A DNA stretch of 64,000 nucleotides, taken from positions 39,125 through 103,124 of the forward strand of contig CAJTWA010000007.1 in the NCBI GenBank assembly GCA_910580195.1. The letters are read 5' to 3'. Below, piece after piece: positions 62,105 to 64,000 of this stretch. Under the pieces are notes generated by a model, which searched no databases, was not told where the DNA came from, and saw only the letters and a program-made list of their open reading frames with translations. Each line of letters begins with the position of its first letter. Position 1 is the first letter of the stretch. The stretch comes from an uncultured Lachnospiraceae bacterium (GTDB lineage: Bacteria; Bacillota; Clostridia; Lachnospirales; Lachnospiraceae). The translations under genes and the position numbers were made by a program.

Positions 62105-63937
62105 TTACTTCTTAATCTTACCGCTCACTTTTACCTTGCTCCATGCGCTGTACAAGGTTTCTTTGCCAGATTTCTTGTAACTGCGTATCCTTACATAATA
62201 CTTCTTGCCTGTTTTCAGCTTTGTGAACGTGTAAGAGGTCTTTGGCAGGCTCTTGGATTTCACATTCTTTTTAAATTTCTTGTCCGTGCTTACCTGAACC
62301 TGATACCCCGACGCCATCTTATCCTTTGCCCACTTCACGGTTAATTTTTTGCCTTTCGCGGTTTTCACTGACTTTACGGACGGCTTCTTGGGGCTTACCT
62401 TGATGGTTACTTTCTTAGATGCCTTTCCTGCCTTGATGGTTATGGTGGCAACCCCAGTGTTTTTGATTGTTACCTTGCCTGTATTCTTATCCACTGCGGC
62501 AATCTTTGGCTTAGAGCTTGTAAAGGCCATCTTGCTCTTGGATGTGGCGTTAATTTTGAATGGTTTTGCGCCGTATGCCACTTTGTATACAGTCTTCTTG
62601 CAGGTAATCTTGGAATCTGGCTGTCCTGCTGCTTTTACGATTGTAAAGTCTACAGACGTGCTCCCCGTGTAACTGCCTTTGCCTGTCACGGTTGCCTTGG
62701 CTGTCCCAACATTGATATTATTGCTGTAGGAAACTGTGTAATCGGTATTTAAAGCTAAGGTTTTTCCATCTAGCTTCACGGTTACGGATGGGGTCTTGGC
62801 TTTTCCATCATAAGCGTAACTTGTTGGGGATAATGTGACACTGGCTTTGGAAATGTCAACCTTTTTACCATCCCCTTGGGATGGGGCACCACCTGAACTT
62901 GAATTGAATGTGAACCCATTGTCTTTTGCATACCGCTCTGCCTCTGAACCACTTACACCACAAATAATAAAATCCTTTATTTTATCATCATTAGAATAAC
63001 CAAATGCCTTGTCCCAGATACTCGTCACACTATTTGGAATAGTTACGCTTATTAATCTTTCACAACGTGAAAATGCATACTCCCCAATGTTCGTCACGCC
63101 ATCTGGAATGGCTATGCTACTTAAATAATTACAACCATAAAATGTTTCATCCGCAATACTTGTCACGCCATCTGGAATGGTTATGCTTGTTAAACTGCTA
63201 CATTCTTTAAACGCACCTTCCCCCATACTCGTCACACTATCTGGGATGGTTATACTTGTTAAACGGAAACATCCTGCAAACGCACTTCCCTCGATACTCG
63301 TCACACTATCTGGGATGGTTATGCTTCTTAACAAGCAACAATCACGAAATGTTCCAGCCTCAATGCTTGTCACGCCATCTGGAATGACTATGCTTGCAAA
63401 ATTACAGTCAACAAATGCAAACGCTCCGATACTCGTCACATTATTTGGGATTGTTATACTCTCTAAACCGCTACACTCGTAAAATGCATAGCTCCCGATA
63501 CTCGTCACACTATCTGGGATGGTTATGCTAGTTAAACTGCCGCAACCCATAAATACACCACCCCCGATACTCGTCACACTATTGGGGATTGTTGCACTCT
63601 TTAATCTATTACACCTAGAAAACACATACTCCCCAATGCTCGTAACACTATCTGGAATGGTCACACTCGTCAAACCGCTGCAACCTGAAAATGCAGAATC
63701 CCCGATACTTGTCACTTTCTTCCCTTCAATCTCTGATGGAATATCAACCTCTCCACCTTTTCCCGTATATTTTGTAATCGTTACGCTGCTCCCATCTTCG
63801 TTTACTTTATACTTATAATCTCCAAATACCAGCTTTCCATTTTCCTCCGCGTGTACTTCCAATAACAGATCTGGCGCACACGATAGCATCATTGCTATTG
63901 CCAATATCCCTGCTAACAGCTTCTTCCATTTCTTCAT
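62105..63937 (-). CDS. BspA-type leucine-rich-repeat surface protein
   Basis: The 610-residue protein has a signal peptide (KKLLAGILAIAMMLSCAPDL), about eleven LRR_5 repeats of the form IPDSVTSIG-AF-C-LTSIT (residues about 75-330), an MBG-type domain (SYAYDGKAKTPSVTVKLDGK, GTAKATVTGKGSYTGSTSVD), a BIG2-like module (KSKMAFTSSKPKIAAVDKNT) and a C-terminal fibronectin III-type domain (MASGYQVQVSTDKKFKKNVK). Such proteins are exported adhesins or matrix proteins in gut bacteria and Trichomonas. It has no LPXTG anchor. The 63-aa-spaced DNA repeats are well conserved, so recombination may change the repeat number. Confidence 0.93.
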   Translation of the reverse strand: MKKWKKLLAGILAIAMMLSCAPDLLLEVHAEENGKLVFGDYKYKVNEDGSSVTITKYTGKGGEVDIPSEIEGKKVTSIGDSAFSGCSGLTSVTIPDSVTSIGEYVFSRCNRLKSATIPNSVTSIGGGVFMGCGSLTSITIPDSVTSIGSYAFYECSGLESITIPNNVTSIGAFAFVDCNFASIVIPDGVTSIEAGTFRDCCLLRSITIPDSVTSIEGSAFAGCFRLTSITIPDSVTSMGEGAFKECSSLTSITIPDGVTSIADETFYGCNYLSSIAIPDGVTNIGEYAFSRCERLISVTIPNSVTSIWDKAFGYSNDDKIKDFIICGVSGSEAERYAKDNGFTFNSSSGGAPSQGDGKKVDISKASVTLSPTSYAYDGKAKTPSVTVKLDGKTLALNTDYTVSYSNNINVGTAKATVTGKGSYTGSTSVDFTIVKAAGQPDSKITCKKTVYKVAYGAKPFKINATSKSKMAFTSSKPKIAAVDKNTGKVTIKNTGVATITIKAGKASKKVTIKVSPKKPSVKSVKTAKGKKLTVKWAKDKMASGYQVQVSTDKKFKKNVKSKSLPKTSYTFTKLKTGKKYYVRIRSYKKSGKETLYSAWSKVKVSGKIKK

Positions 63938-64000
63938 ATTCTTTTTCCTTGTATAATGTATTTAGGTTGTTCGAGGGATACCTATAAACCCTTAGACCTA

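Overview
The window looks like a chromosomal segment of an anaerobic Gram-positive Clostridia member, most likely family Lachnospiraceae. Evidence: Firmicutes-type operon orders (infC-rpmI-rplT, rpsO-pnp, ppk-ppx), strong GGAGG ribosome binding sites, Firmicutes lipoboxes, LytTR/DUF3021 and PadR/HAAS gene pairs, a SpoIID-family protein, a BspA-type leucine-rich-repeat surface protein and ATP-type PEP carboxykinase. This placement is inferred from gene content, not from an alignment.

1-7.9 kb: a minus-strand corrinoid/cobalt locus. A cobalamin riboswitch with an intrinsic terminator (about 7905-7586) precedes a lipid-anchored CbiK-type cobaltochelatase, a second lipoprotein with two related beta-type domains, an ABC substrate-binding lipoprotein, a FecCD permease, an ABC ATPase and, after a repeat-filled gap, cobQ (cut by the window edge). 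8.0-9.7 kb: an IS30-family element. 9.8-14.4 kb: pnp, rpsO, rplT, rpmI and infC, with infC starting at AUU behind a long leader. 14.6-19.3 kb: accessory genes (an AT-rich PBECR4-like nuclease gene, a PHP phosphoesterase, a RelBE-type toxin-antitoxin pair, a response-regulator relic, an HD protein and a HAD phosphatase). 19.4-30 kb: housekeeping metabolism (ppk1, ppx, a DUF815 ATPase, pheA, a zinc-ribbon/TPR membrane protein, folD, fhs). 30-40.3 kb: cell-envelope and division genes (FtsK/SpoIIIE, YihY, SpoIID, L,D-transpeptidase) plus a probable 6S RNA. 40.4-47 kb: pckA, a CheY/CheX-like pair, thrC and a SleB-type hydrolase. 47-58.6 kb: an AP2-domain protein, leuCD with a divergent LysR gene, a LytTR/DUF3021 pair, a coiled-coil protein, ilvC-ilvN, PadR/HAAS, a papain-like membrane protein and a YwqG protein. 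58.7-64 kb: an XRE regulator, a decayed gene inside a 916-bp tandem duplication, and two secreted proteins.

The features that standard gene calling does not explain are repeats. Many spacers contain 2-6 tandem copies of a short unit (32-76 bp). In several cases the unit carries the end or start of the adjacent gene (btuC/btuD junction, DUF815 gene, fhs, papain-like gene). There is also a palindromic element of 100-127 bp present twice just downstream of two unrelated genes, a 156-bp MITE-like palindrome with 25-bp perfect ends and a TTA duplication, and a 141-bp palindrome between leuC and its divergent LysR gene.

The strongest candidates for new biology are (i) the B12-regulated surface chelatase/lipoprotein/ABC system, (ii) a protein with two AP2 domains around an HNH-like core that lacks the catalytic histidines, and (iii) the recurrent gene-end tandem duplications. 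No tRNA, rRNA or CRISPR array was seen.
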